From assembly GCF_000422745.1 (NCBI RefSeq), contig NZ_AUGQ01000011.1, positions 22,896 through 86,895 on the forward strand: a stretch of 64,000 nt of DNA, given 5' to 3'. Positions 54,791-62,224 of this stretch are shown here, piece after piece (positions within the stretch are counted from its first letter, which is position 1; the number at the start of each line of letters is the position of its first letter). The DNA comes from Microbacterium gubbeenense DSM 15944. GTDB lineage: Bacteria > Actinomycetota > Actinomycetes > Actinomycetales > Microbacteriaceae. The notes under the pieces were generated by a model. The model did no database searches, was not told the origin of the DNA, and worked only from the letters and a program-made list of their open reading frames with translations. The position numbers and the translations under genes were made by a program.

Positions 54791-55969
54791 ATGGGAGCTA
54801 TGGATGCATCGATGCTGCTGGCCGGGCCGCGGGGGAGGCGGATGCTGCTGCTGTTCGCGCTGGAAGCGAGTGACGCCGTCGAGGGGGACCTGAACGAGCG
54901 AGTTTTCGCGGCCGATCTCCTGCTCGACCCCGACACTCCGACTCCGGTCAGGATGACGTCGGGCGGTATCGAACTGCCGGAGAACGTGTTCGGCCATCTC
55001 GCGTACATGCCGCTGCCGGCCGCGCGACGCCTGGACCGCAATCGCGCTTCCGCGCCGGATCCCGACGCGGTGTCAGCCGCTGTGGAGCGGGTCGTCGCTG
55101 CCTTCGACTCCACGGTCCTCCCCGACGTGAGCGGGGAGGCGCTTGCGGCAGCGCTCGCGGACGCCGTCTCGGTCGCACGCTACTGGCAACCGGCCGAGGG
55201 CACCGACGTGCTGCTGGCACGCGAAGAGCTGAAGGATCCGCTCGCGCGCGTCGCGGAGCGCGTCGCCGCGTCGCCGCACGCCGATTGGTGGGCGTCGCCG
55301 GTCGCCGAGCGGTCTCAGCACGCGATGCTGTGGGACGGCGAGGATCCCGTGCCGCCGGTGGACAGCTCGCGCACGCAACTGATCGAGTTGCGGCGCCACC
55401 TGGAGGAGCGGGAGAAGACCGCACGCGAAGAGAAATGGGCGGGCGGGGTCAGCTCCGAGTGGTGGTCTGCGCCGAGCTGGCCGATCACGGGCCCCCGCAC
55501 CGCACGGCTCTTGCCCGATAGCAGCCCGGTCGGCGCGCTGCTCGTCGAGGACGACTTCGGTTGGGAGGAGGGAGAGTCGATCGAGCTGGAAGTGCCGGGC
55601 GGACTGCGGATCTTCGAGATCGACTGCGCCGACGCCTGGGTCGATCTCTGTCGGCGGTTCCCGATCGATGTATCGGAGCACAAGCGCGGCGATTGGCGAG
55701 ACACCACGGGGCGCGACGGCCCGTGGGTGATGCCCGATTGGGCCGCCGTCGCGGAGGAGTACGACGCGGTGCACCTCCAGGTGGCCGCTTACCTGCAGGC
55801 AGCCGGACGGGCGCTGGTAGTGACCGACGAGGCCGCCACGGTGCTGGCCGGCTGGGATCCCGACGCCACGTTCTGGTTCACCGACCGCGTGCGGTACGTC
55901 GGGAAACGAACGCGATGGGTGATGAACGACGACGACAAGCGCATCCGGTGGGAGCGCGACAGCGGCTGA
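54791..55969 (+). CDS. Unrecognised 392-residue protein flanked by palindromic repeats
   Basis: No domain is recognised with confidence. The protein is acidic and soluble, with no signal peptide or membrane span. Visible features: N-terminal 'LLLFALEASDAVEGDLNERV', a Trp-rich middle ('SSEWWSAPSWPITGPRTARL'), and a C-terminal half with 'GLRIFEIDCADAWVDLCRRF', 'YDAVHLQVAAYLQAAGRALV' and 'LAGWDPDATFWF'. That half resembles the conserved C-terminus of many actinobacterial hypothetical proteins. An ATG six bases... two codons downstream region offers 'MDASMLL' as an alternative start (54800). Base composition matches its neighbours, so transfer is not obvious. Confidence 0.75.
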   Translation: MGAMDASMLLAGPRGRRMLLLFALEASDAVEGDLNERVFAADLLLDPDTPTPVRMTSGGIELPENVFGHLAYMPLPAARRLDRNRASAPDPDAVSAAVERVVAAFDSTVLPDVSGEALAAALADAVSVARYWQPAEGTDVLLAREELKDPLARVAERVAASPHADWWASPVAERSQHAMLWDGEDPVPPVDSSRTQLIELRRHLEEREKTAREEKWAGGVSSEWWSAPSWPITGPRTARLLPDSSPVGALLVEDDFGWEEGESIELEVPGGLRIFEIDCADAWVDLCRRFPIDVSEHKRGDWRDTTGRDGPWVMPDWAAVAEEYDAVHLQVAAYLQAAGRALVVTDEAATVLAGWDPDATFWFTDRVRYVGKRTRWVMNDDDKRIRWERDSG

Positions 55970-55971
55970 TC

Positions 55972-56034
55972 CCTCAACCTTCCCCGAACTGCGCCAAATC
56001 CGGCTTCTTGGAGCAGTTGGGGGCATCTTCAAGA
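55972..56034. repeat. Palindrome-family repeat, copy B (hairpin between convergent genes)
   Basis: Begins cctcaaccttccccgaactg. The stem aactgcgccaa (55987-55997) pairs with ttggagcagtt (56008-56018) with one mismatch. It lies directly after the stop of the gene at 54791 and before the convergent nitronate monooxygenase gene, where a bidirectional terminator is expected. Confidence 0.65.
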
Positions 56035-56043
56035 TCGCGGCCC

Positions 56044-56104
56044 CCTGAACCTTCCCCGAACTGCTCCAAAACTCGAGAAATGGCGCAGTTGGCGTCAGGT
56101 TGAG
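56044..56104. repeat. Palindrome-family repeat, copy C (hairpin overlapping a stop codon)
   Basis: Begins cctgaaccttccccgaactg. The stem aactgctcca (56059-56068) pairs with tggcgcagtt (56081-56090) with one mismatch around a loop containing ctcgag. The distal end gttggcgtcaggttgag is identical to copy A and contains the TGA of the minus-strand nitronate monooxygenase gene (56095-56097). Confidence 0.65.
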
Positions 56105-57144
56105 CGGAGGCCGGCAGCGAGCTCGGCGAAGATATCCGCGGCCGATCCGCCGCGGGCGAGCGGGGCCGACTGGCCGAGCCACAGCGACTGCAGCTCGCCG
56201 AGGTTTTGCTGCCCGGCGGGGGTGCGGAACTTTCCCGTCAGCCAGTTCTGGATCGGGAACGGCGCGATCATGCCGCCCGCCTCGATCGCGCGCACGGCGC
56301 GGTTGCGCACGCCGCGGGCCAGGCGCCCGCTCATCGCACGCGTGAGCACGCTCGCATCGGCCGATGTCGAACGAATCGCGTCGCGGTGCGCGTCGTTCGC
56401 GGCCGACTCGCGCGCGGCGAGGAACGCCGTGCCCACCTGCACACCGGACGCCCCGAGCGCGAGCGCGGCCGCCACGCCCCGGCGATCGGACACCCCGCCG
56501 GCGGCGATGACCGGGGCGCGAACAGCATCGACGACCTGCGGCACGAGCGAGAACGTGCCGACGAGCGACTCGTCTGCGGGCTTCAGGAACGAGACGCGGT
56601 GCCCCGCCGCCTCGGATCCGCTGGCGACGATCGCATCGACGCCGGTCTCGTCGAGGGCGACGGCCTCGTCGACGGTGGTCGCGGTTCCGACGAGGCGGAT
56701 CCCGCGTCCCCGCGCGTCGGCGACGAGCTCGGCAGAGGGCGCGCCGTACACGACGCTCAGAACGGCGGGCGCGGCATCCCAGATCGCGTCGAGCTGCTCG
56801 TCGAGCGTCGGCAGATAGCGCTCGGGGCGCTGCGGGATCTCGGCGCCGACCGCCGAGTAGAACGGCTCGAGCGCGTGGGCGAACGCCGTGTGCTGCGGCC
56901 CCGGGACGGCCTCGTCACCGGTCGGCAGCCAGATGTTGAGGGCGAACGGTTTCTGGGTCGCAGCCCGCAGCGCGGCGGCCGTTTCTCGGATCCGGTCGCC
57001 GTCGTAGCCGTAGAGGCCGTACGCGCCGAGCCCGCCCGATTCGCTCACGGACGCGGTGAGCGCCGTCGATGACAGGCCTCCGAACGCGCCGAGGACGATG
57101 GGGTGAGAGATGCCGAAGAGGTCACGAAGATCGCTGCTGCCCAT
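56095..57144 (-). CDS. Nitronate monooxygenase / NAD(P)H-dependent flavin oxidoreductase family
   Basis: A 349-residue FMN-binding TIM-barrel protein of the NPD/2-nitropropane dioxygenase family. Marks include 'LFGISHPIVLGAFGGLSSTA' at the start, 'VDAIVASGSEAAGHRVSFLK' near residue 170, 'APVIAAGGVSDRRGVAAALA' near 217 and 'LGASGVQVGTAFLAARESAA'. It may detoxify nitronates or act on a related substrate. Its last codons lie within a palindromic repeat, so the C-terminus 'LAAGLRST' may have been modified by that repeat. Confidence 0.92.
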   Translation of the reverse strand: MGSSDLRDLFGISHPIVLGAFGGLSSTALTASVSESGGLGAYGLYGYDGDRIRETAAALRAATQKPFALNIWLPTGDEAVPGPQHTAFAHALEPFYSAVGAEIPQRPERYLPTLDEQLDAIWDAAPAVLSVVYGAPSAELVADARGRGIRLVGTATTVDEAVALDETGVDAIVASGSEAAGHRVSFLKPADESLVGTFSLVPQVVDAVRAPVIAAGGVSDRRGVAAALALGASGVQVGTAFLAARESAANDAHRDAIRSTSADASVLTRAMSGRLARGVRNRAVRAIEAGGMIAPFPIQNWLTGKFRTPAGQQNLGELQSLWLGQSAPLARGGSAADIFAELAAGLRST

Positions 57145-57191
57145 GATCCGAGCGTACGCCCGGGCCGGCGCACGCCTGTCAGAATCGACCT

Positions 57192-57770
57192 ATGACGCCA
57201 TTCGACTTCCTCGATGCGCCGGTCGAACAGGCGGCGCGACGCCTGCTCGGATGCGAGCTCGTGAGCACCACCGGCCCGCTCGTGCGAGTACGGATCGTCG
57301 AGACCGAGGCCTACGACGAGACGGATCCGGCGAGCCACACGTTCCGCGGACCGACGGCGCGCAACGCGGCGATGTTCCTCGGCGCCGGTCACCTGTACGC
57401 GTACAGCTCGATGGGGATCCACGTGTGCTGCAACGTCGTGACGGGCCGAGCGGGCCACGGATCCGGTGTGCTGATCCGCGCCGGCGAGCCGCTCGAGGGG
57501 ATCGAGACGATGATCGAGCGCCGCGGGCGCGGCGGCCCGGACGTCACGAACGGCCCCGGCAAGCTCGGCCAGGCGCTCGGTGCCGAGCTTTCGCTCTCGG
57601 GCACGTCGCTCGTCGACGGACCGATCCGGCTCGTAGAGCGGGCGCCACTGACCGAGTCCGACATCGTCACGGGCGTGCGCGTCGGCATTTCGAAGGCGGC
57701 GGATCTACCGCGCCGCTTCTACATACGCGGAAACGCATACGTCTCGCGCCGTCACGGCGCCCCGTGGTGA
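57192..57770 (+). CDS. DNA-3-methyladenine glycosylase (AAG/MPG family)
   Basis: A 192-residue alkyladenine glycosylase that excises 3-methyladenine, hypoxanthine and related bases. The conserved core is 'RIVETEAYDETDPASHTFRG' near residues 37-56, 'NAAMFLGAGHLYAYSSMGIH' and 'CCNVVTG', then 'GSGVLIRAGEPLEG' and 'NGPGKLGQALG'. The active Glu is in 'VETEAY'. The ATG at 57192 gives the usual length. It is divergent from the nitronate monooxygenase gene across 47 bases. Confidence 0.94.
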   Translation: MTPFDFLDAPVEQAARRLLGCELVSTTGPLVRVRIVETEAYDETDPASHTFRGPTARNAAMFLGAGHLYAYSSMGIHVCCNVVTGRAGHGSGVLIRAGEPLEGIETMIERRGRGGPDVTNGPGKLGQALGAELSLSGTSLVDGPIRLVERAPLTESDIVTGVRVGISKAADLPRRFYIRGNAYVSRRHGAPW

Positions 57771-57785
57771 CCGCCCTGCAGGAGA

Positions 57786-58658
57786 TCAGCCCGCGTCGTC
57801 GCTCAGCAGCTTCACGAACGCCGAGGCCGCGGGGCTCGGATTGAAGTCGCTCCACGCGAGGTACTCGATGCGGGTCGGCCCGTCGGGCACGGACACGGTG
57901 CGCAGCGCCGGAACGTTCGGCACGACGGCGGGAGGCAGCAGCGCGATCGCCAGCCCCTCCGCCACGATGCTGAGGATCATCTCGGCCGAGGTCGCCTCGA
58001 AGGCCACCTCGCGGCGTTCATCGGCGGCGGCGAAGGCGAGATCCGACTGTGCGCGGCCCGGGGTTCCCTCGGGGAAGTCGACGAACGTCTCGCCCGCGAT
58101 ATCGCGCAGCCGCAGTCGTCGCCGCATCTGGTGGCGGTGACCGGGGCCGATCACGGCGACGAGCCGTTCGCGGGCGAGCTCCCGGGAGGCGACCTTCGGC
58201 GGGACCGGGCCCGCGAGTCCGAGCACCGCCGCGTCGAGTCGGCCGGTCGCGATGTCGGTGACGAACGCGTCGCTCGAGCCCATGCGCAGGCGGATCCGCA
58301 CGGCGGGGTGCGACGTGTGGAACTCGCGCAGCGCGGCCGGGAGATCGATCGCCGTGACCGTCGGGATGACGCCGATGTTGAGCTCGCCGCGGATCTCGCC
58401 CGTCGTCGCGGCGGCGGAAGCGACGGCTCGATCCGCGGCCGCGAGCGTCGCCCGGGCCTCGATGACGAACGCCTCGCCCGCCGTCGTGAGCTCGACGCGC
58501 CGACTCGTGCGAGCGAACAGCATCGCGCCGAGTTCGTCCTCGAGCGCCTTGATCTGATGGCTCAGGGCTGACTGCACGACGAAACAGCGGGCCGCGGCGC
58601 GGGTGAAGCTCCGCTCCTCGGCGAGGGCGATGACGTAGCGCATCTGTTGGAGCTCCAT
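57786..58658 (-). CDS. LysR family transcriptional regulator
   Basis: A 290-residue LysR regulator. The winged HTH is 'MELQQMRYVIALAEERSFTR' then 'CFVVQSALSHQIKALEDELG', followed by a periplasmic-binding-like effector domain ('GELNIGVIPTVTAIDLPAAL', 'VDFPEGTPGRAQSDLAFAAA'). The ATG at 58658 gives the canonical MELQQMRY start; an in-frame ATG at 58679 would add seven residues. It is divergent from the EamA transporter and most likely controls it, with a candidate site between them. Confidence 0.93.
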   Translation of the reverse strand: MELQQMRYVIALAEERSFTRAAARCFVVQSALSHQIKALEDELGAMLFARTSRRVELTTAGEAFVIEARATLAAADRAVASAAATTGEIRGELNIGVIPTVTAIDLPAALREFHTSHPAVRIRLRMGSSDAFVTDIATGRLDAAVLGLAGPVPPKVASRELARERLVAVIGPGHRHQMRRRLRLRDIAGETFVDFPEGTPGRAQSDLAFAAADERREVAFEATSAEMILSIVAEGLAIALLPPAVVPNVPALRTVSVPDGPTRIEYLAWSDFNPSPAASAFVKLLSDDAG

Positions 58659-58674
58659 AGGCTCATGATTCTCG

Positions 58675-58691
58675 TTCATTGATCCCATGAA
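58675..58691. promoter_or_regulatory. Candidate LysR binding site in the divergent region
   Basis: The inverted repeat ttcat-tgatccc-atgaa contains a T-N11-A core as expected for LysR operators. It lies 17 bases from the LysR ATG and 46 bases before the EamA transporter ATG. Confidence 0.4.
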
Positions 58692-58736
58692 AACCATGTG
58701 TTGGACTCATTCTGAATTGTTGTCGACCATGGGGAT

Positions 58737-59693
58737 ATGGATACGACCAGCCCCGTGGGCCGCACGGCGCTCACCGCGCTCGCACCGATCGTGTGGGGCA
58801 CGACGTACGTGGTGACGACCCACATGCTGCCCGACGGGCACCCGATCTTCGCGGCGCTCATGCGGGCCCTGCCGGCGGGGCTCCTCGCGATCGTCATCAC
58901 GGAGAAACTGCCCCGCGGATCCTGGTGGTGGAAGAGCCTCGTGCTCGGAACGCTCAATATGGGCGCCTTCTTCCCGCTCCTGTTCATCGCGGCCCAGCAT
59001 CTGCCGGGCGGCGCCGCCGCCACGCTCGGCGCGACCCAGCCGATGTTCGTCGCGATTCTCGCCGTGTGGATCCTTCGCGAGCGTCTCTCCGGTTGGCGCA
59101 CGCTCTGGGGGTTCGTCGGGATCGTCGGGGTGGCGATGGTCGTGCTCGGACCGGGCGCAGGAATCGACGCGACCGGCGCGCTCGCCGGCATCGCGGGTGC
59201 GGCGTCGATGTCCACGGGCGTGGTCCTGACGAAGAAATGGGGCCGCCCGGAAGGCGTCGCGCCGCTGGCGCTTGCGGGCTGGCAGCTCACGGGCGGCGGT
59301 GTGGTGCTGATCATCCCTGCACTCCTGATCGATGGAGTCCCGGCCGACATCGGCCTGCGCGCGATCGCCGGCTACGCGTGGCTCGGCATCATCGGGGCGC
59401 TCGTGGCGTACACGCTGTGGTTCGAGGGGATCCGCCGCCTGCAGGTGACCGCGACGGCGCTGCTCGGGCTGCTGTCGCCCCTCGTCGCGGCGGGGCTCGG
59501 TGCCGTTGTCGCGGGCGAGGAGCTCACCTCGATGCAGATCGCGGGATTCGCGCTCGCGCTCGTCGCGATGGTCGCGGGGCAGCTCGTCCCGTCGCGCCGC
59601 GAACCCGTGATCGGGAGGGTCGCGGCAGCCTCGCACACTGGGGTCGACTGGATCCGCTCGAGCGGCCGGCGACACCAAGGAGGAAGCCCATGA
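58737..59693 (+). CDS. EamA/DMT family transporter
   Basis: A 318-residue drug/metabolite-type permease with ten hydrophobic segments arranged as two EamA repeats: 'VWGTTYVVTTHMLPDGHPIF' in repeat one, 'WLGIIGALVAYTLWFEGIRR' in repeat two. It probably exports an amino acid or small metabolite. Specificity is unknown. Divergence from a LysR gene suggests induction by its effector. The TGA overlaps the ATG of the lipoprotein gene. Confidence 0.92.
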   Translation: MDTTSPVGRTALTALAPIVWGTTYVVTTHMLPDGHPIFAALMRALPAGLLAIVITEKLPRGSWWWKSLVLGTLNMGAFFPLLFIAAQHLPGGAAATLGATQPMFVAILAVWILRERLSGWRTLWGFVGIVGVAMVVLGPGAGIDATGALAGIAGAASMSTGVVLTKKWGRPEGVAPLALAGWQLTGGGVVLIIPALLIDGVPADIGLRAIAGYAWLGIIGALVAYTLWFEGIRRLQVTATALLGLLSPLVAAGLGAVVAGEELTSMQIAGFALALVAMVAGQLVPSRREPVIGRVAAASHTGVDWIRSSGRRHQGGSP

Positions 59694-60277
59694 CCGTCAC
59701 AACCACGACCATCTCGTCCCGGATCCGAGCGACCGCCCTCGCAGTCGGGGTGAGCGGGATTCTTCTGCTGACCGGCTGCTCATCGTCCGGCGCGGACGCC
59801 GAGGGATCCCAGAGCGCGCCCGAGACCGCGACCGAATCCGAGTCATCCACGGCGACGGACGACGGCGCAGCGACAGAGGAGGACGCCGGCGACGAAGGAG
59901 CCGACGCGACGGAGGAGGCCGCCGAGGGAACGTCCGGCGGATCCGCCGCAGAGGTCTCGATCGACGGCTCGCCCGTCGAGATCGCCGATGCCACGGTCGT
60001 GTGTCAGGACACGGGGGGAGCGATGACCATCGCCGTCGGATCCACGACCGGCACCGACGGCATCGGCGCCGTGCTCGAGGGCGAGACCGTGAAGAGCGTT
60101 GCGCTCGGATCCGTCGACGGCACCGCGATGGGGTGGGCCGAGGGCACGCCCGGCGAGGTCACGGCGACCGTGGACGGATCGACCTACACGATCGCGGGAG
60201 AGATGATGGCGGTCGACGCGGCGAATCCGACCGCAGCCGAAGAGACGCCGTTCGAGATGCGGATCACCTGCCCCTGA
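59690..60277 (+). CDS. LpqH-like (19-kDa antigen family) lipoprotein
   Basis: A 195-residue lipoprotein with lipobox 'GILLLTGCSSSG' (Cys near residue 30), an acidic Ser/Thr/Glu linker, and a beta-rich domain from about 85. Two Cys, in 'ATVVCQDTGGAMTIAVGS' and the terminal 'EMRITCP', fit the disulfide of the mycobacterial LpqH/19-kDa antigen fold. A strong aaggagg ribosome binding site lies inside the end of the EamA gene. Function of the family is unclear. Confidence 0.85.
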   Translation: MTVTTTTISSRIRATALAVGVSGILLLTGCSSSGADAEGSQSAPETATESESSTATDDGAATEEDAGDEGADATEEAAEGTSGGSAAEVSIDGSPVEIADATVVCQDTGGAMTIAVGSTTGTDGIGAVLEGETVKSVALGSVDGTAMGWAEGTPGEVTATVDGSTYTIAGEMMAVDAANPTAAEETPFEMRITCP

Positions 60278-60287
60278 TCGACGTTCG

Positions 60288-60320
60288 CACCGCGCCGCCG
60301 CCCCAGGGCGCGGCGCGGTG
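60288..60320 (+). terminator. GC-rich hairpin after the LpqH-like gene
   Basis: The arm caccgcgccg (60288-60297) pairs with cggcgcggtg (60311-60320), and an inner cgccc/gggcg stem adds five pairs with one bulged C. There is no T-tract. It lies 10 bases after the stop, in the 99-base gap before the GH15 gene. Confidence 0.6.
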
Positions 60321-60376
60321 TCGTCGCGTGAGGCGCGAGTTGCTCCCCGATCCGGCGAACGTGGCAACCTGGGCGT

Positions 60377-62164
60377 GTGACGACTCCCATCGATGACTAC
60401 GCGCTTCTCGCGGATCTGCACTCGGCCGCACTCGTCTCACGAGGCGGGAGCATCGACTGGATGTGCCTACCGAGATTCGATTCGGCCGCGGTCTTCACGA
60501 GCCTGCTGGGCACGCCGGAGCACGGCCGGTGGTTGATCGCTCCCGAGGGCGGCACGGTCATCGATCGCCAGTACGAGGACGGGACCTTCGTGCTCCGCAC
60601 GCGCTGGCGCACCCCGACGGGCGAAGCGGAGGTCACGGAGTTCATGCCGGCCGGCGACGGGCGCGCGGACCTGGTGCGCGAGGTGACGTGCGTGGCGGGC
60701 ACCGTCGAGATCCGGTCGGAGCTGATCCTGCGCCTCGACTACGGCGCGACGATCCCGTGGGCGCACCGTGTCGGCGACGCGCTCACCGCGATCGCCGGCC
60801 CCGACCAGTACGTGCTGCGCGGCCCGTCTCTCGAAGCGGGGGATAAGCGCCACGTCGGACGTCACGAGCTCGGAGCAGGCGAGACCGCGACCTGGGTGCT
60901 CACCTGGTCGAACTCGTGGGCCGACCTGCCGGTCCCGCTCGACATCGTCGGGGCGCTCGATGACACGCGACGGATCTGGCGCACGTGGGACGACGCGGTC
61001 GTCGTCGACAGGCGCTGGGCCGACGCGGTGCGTCGATCGCTGCTCGTGCTTCGTGCACTGACGCACGCCGACACGGGCGGCATCGTGGCGGCCCCGACGA
61101 CGTCGCTCCCCGAGGATCCGGGCGGCGAGCGCAACTGGGACTACCGGTACTGCTGGCTGCGCGACTCCGCGCTGACGCTCGAGTCGCTCCTCGCGCACGG
61201 CGGCGCGGATGCCGCCGCGAACTGGCGCGATTGGCTCCTGCGGGCCATCGCGGGGGATCCCGATGACCTGCAGATCATGTACGGCGTCGGCGGCGAGAGA
61301 TCGCTCGCCGAGCACACCCTCGACCATCTCCCCGGATATCTGGATTCGGCTCCGGTCCGCGTCGGCAACGGCGCGGTGAAGCAGTATCAGGCCGACGTCG
61401 TGGGCGAGGTCATGATCGCGCTCGCCAAGCTGCGCGAGGCCGGCGTGCACGAAGACGACTTCTCCTGGCCTCTGCAGCGCGCAATGCTCACGTACACGAT
61501 CGCGCGCATGGACGAGAAGGACCAGGGACTATGGGAGATGCGGGGCGAACCGCACTACTTCACCCACTCGCGGGTCATGATGTGGGCCGCATTCGATCGG
61601 GGCGTGCGGGCGATCGACGGCCACGGCCTCGACGGGGCGCGCGAGGAGTGGGCCCGATTCCGAGACCAGCTGCGCGCGGAGATCCTCGAGCACGGGGTGG
61701 ATCCGTCGACGGGCGCCTTCCGCCAGACGTACGGCCAGAGCGAGGTGGACGCGTCGCTGCTGCAGATCGCGCAGTCGGGGTTCGTCGCGTATGACGATCC
61801 GCTCATGCTGTCAACGGTCGAGAAGATCGAGCACGACCTCCTGCGGGACGGCCTCGTGCTGCGCTACCGGACCGCGTCAGGAAAGGACGGCCTCGCAGGA
61901 TCGGAGCACCCGTTCGTCGCATGCAGCTTCTGGCTCGTCGAGCAGTACGCGATGTCAGGGCGAGAGGCCGACGCGACCGCCCTCATGGACCGCCTCGTGG
62001 GATTCACGAACGACCTCGGGCTGTTGGCCGAAGAGTACGACGCGTCGACGAATGCACAGATCGGCAACTTCCCGCAGGCCTTCAGCCACCTCGCCCTGGT
62101 GCGCGCGGCGGACGCGCTCACCGGGCGGTATCAGGCACCCGTGACGTCGACCCGGTCACGGTAG
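60377..62164 (+). CDS. Glycoside hydrolase family 15 protein (glucoamylase/trehalase type)
   Basis: A 595-residue cytoplasmic enzyme with the N-terminal trehalase-like domain ('DYALLADLHSAALVSRGGSI', 'DWMCLPRFDSAAVFTSLLGT') and a GH15 (alpha/alpha)6 catalytic domain. The hallmark 'ERNWDYRYCWLRDSALTLES' is near residue 253, and a likely second acidic residue is in 'LAGSEHPFVACSFWLVEQYA' near 512. Actinobacterial homologues include trehalases and dextrinases. No signal peptide is seen. The GTG at 60377 has a weak ribosome binding site. Confidence 0.92.
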   Translation: MTTPIDDYALLADLHSAALVSRGGSIDWMCLPRFDSAAVFTSLLGTPEHGRWLIAPEGGTVIDRQYEDGTFVLRTRWRTPTGEAEVTEFMPAGDGRADLVREVTCVAGTVEIRSELILRLDYGATIPWAHRVGDALTAIAGPDQYVLRGPSLEAGDKRHVGRHELGAGETATWVLTWSNSWADLPVPLDIVGALDDTRRIWRTWDDAVVVDRRWADAVRRSLLVLRALTHADTGGIVAAPTTSLPEDPGGERNWDYRYCWLRDSALTLESLLAHGGADAAANWRDWLLRAIAGDPDDLQIMYGVGGERSLAEHTLDHLPGYLDSAPVRVGNGAVKQYQADVVGEVMIALAKLREAGVHEDDFSWPLQRAMLTYTIARMDEKDQGLWEMRGEPHYFTHSRVMMWAAFDRGVRAIDGHGLDGAREEWARFRDQLRAEILEHGVDPSTGAFRQTYGQSEVDASLLQIAQSGFVAYDDPLMLSTVEKIEHDLLRDGLVLRYRTASGKDGLAGSEHPFVACSFWLVEQYAMSGREADATALMDRLVGFTNDLGLLAEEYDASTNAQIGNFPQAFSHLALVRAADALTGRYQAPVTSTRSR

Positions 62165-62224
62165 TCTCGATGGCTGGGGCTCCTCGCGCCGCCCCACCTC
62201 CCGACGCACGACAGGCTGCTCCTC

